Assembly: GCA_937919435.1 (NCBI GenBank)
Contig: CALFRR010000179.1
Location: forward strand, 1 to 5,995
From: an uncultured Alphaproteobacteria bacterium
Lineage (GTDB): Bacteria > Pseudomonadota > Alphaproteobacteria > Rhizobiales > Ancalomicrobiaceae
Length of the DNA stretch: 5,995 nucleotides
Direction: 5' to 3'
The position numbers and the translations under genes were made by a program. The number at the start of each line of letters is the position of its first letter. Positions within the stretch are counted from its first letter, which is position 1. The notes under the pieces were generated by a model, which made no database searches, was not told the DNA's origin, and saw only the letters and a list, made by a program, of their open reading frames with translations. Shown here piece after piece: positions 5,986 to 5,995 of the stretch.

Positions 5986-5995
5986 CCTTCTGTCA

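Larger units (their letters stand above)
5721..5995 (+). other. Non-coding 3' region rich in inverted repeats
   Basis: I find no supportable gene on either strand. The minus-strand open frames that cross this region run back into the methyltransferase gene and have no family resemblance. The region holds three separate inverted repeats, listed individually. It may be a terminator and intergenic spacer, or the edge of another mobile element or gene cut by the window end. Confidence 0.5.

Overview
The window reads as part of a surface-glycan (O-antigen, capsule or exopolysaccharide) gene region of a GC-rich proteobacterium, most likely an alphaproteobacterium. This assignment is inferred from three things: the GC-rich codon use, an IS5-family element of the IS427 type that is common in that class, and the combination of glycosyltransferase and FkbM-type methyltransferase genes. 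The sequence cannot name a genus. All genes I can support lie on the + strand.

Layout. Positions 1-54 are flanking DNA too short to identify. Positions 55-905 are an 851-bp IS5-family insertion sequence with imperfect terminal inverted repeats and a TA (within CTAG) duplicated at both ends. Its transposase is split between two frames, joined by a -1 shift near position 453, and carries the D, D and E residues expected of a DDE transposase. Positions 908-1138 are a less GC-rich stretch with no convincing gene, although removing the IS opens a reading frame across the insertion point that ends one base before the next gene. Positions 1139-3445 encode a large two-domain glycosyltransferase, with a GT-B (GT4-like) half followed by a GT-A (family 2) half. 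Positions 3446-3749 are an intergenic region with a good sigma70-like promoter. Positions 3750-4706 encode an FkbM-family methyltransferase. Positions 4707-4868 are a short gap with one hairpin. Positions 4869-5720 encode a class I SAM-dependent methyltransferase of the Methyltransf_11 type. Positions 5721-5995 hold no supportable gene but several inverted repeats.

How the genes may work together (inference). The two-domain enzyme could add two sugars in succession to a growing surface glycan, and the two methyltransferases could methylate sugar hydroxyls or related groups on the same glycan. The gaps between genes (304 and 162 bp) and the promoter before the FkbM gene suggest separate transcription units rather than one tight operon. 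The IS lies directly upstream of the glycosyltransferase gene and may have interrupted or altered its upstream region.

I found no CRISPR array, tRNA, rRNA, toxin-antitoxin pair or defence system. The points most worth following up are the reading frame restored across the IS, the glutamate-to-glutamine change at the presumed donor site of the GT4 domain, and the transposase frameshift at a non-canonical slip site.
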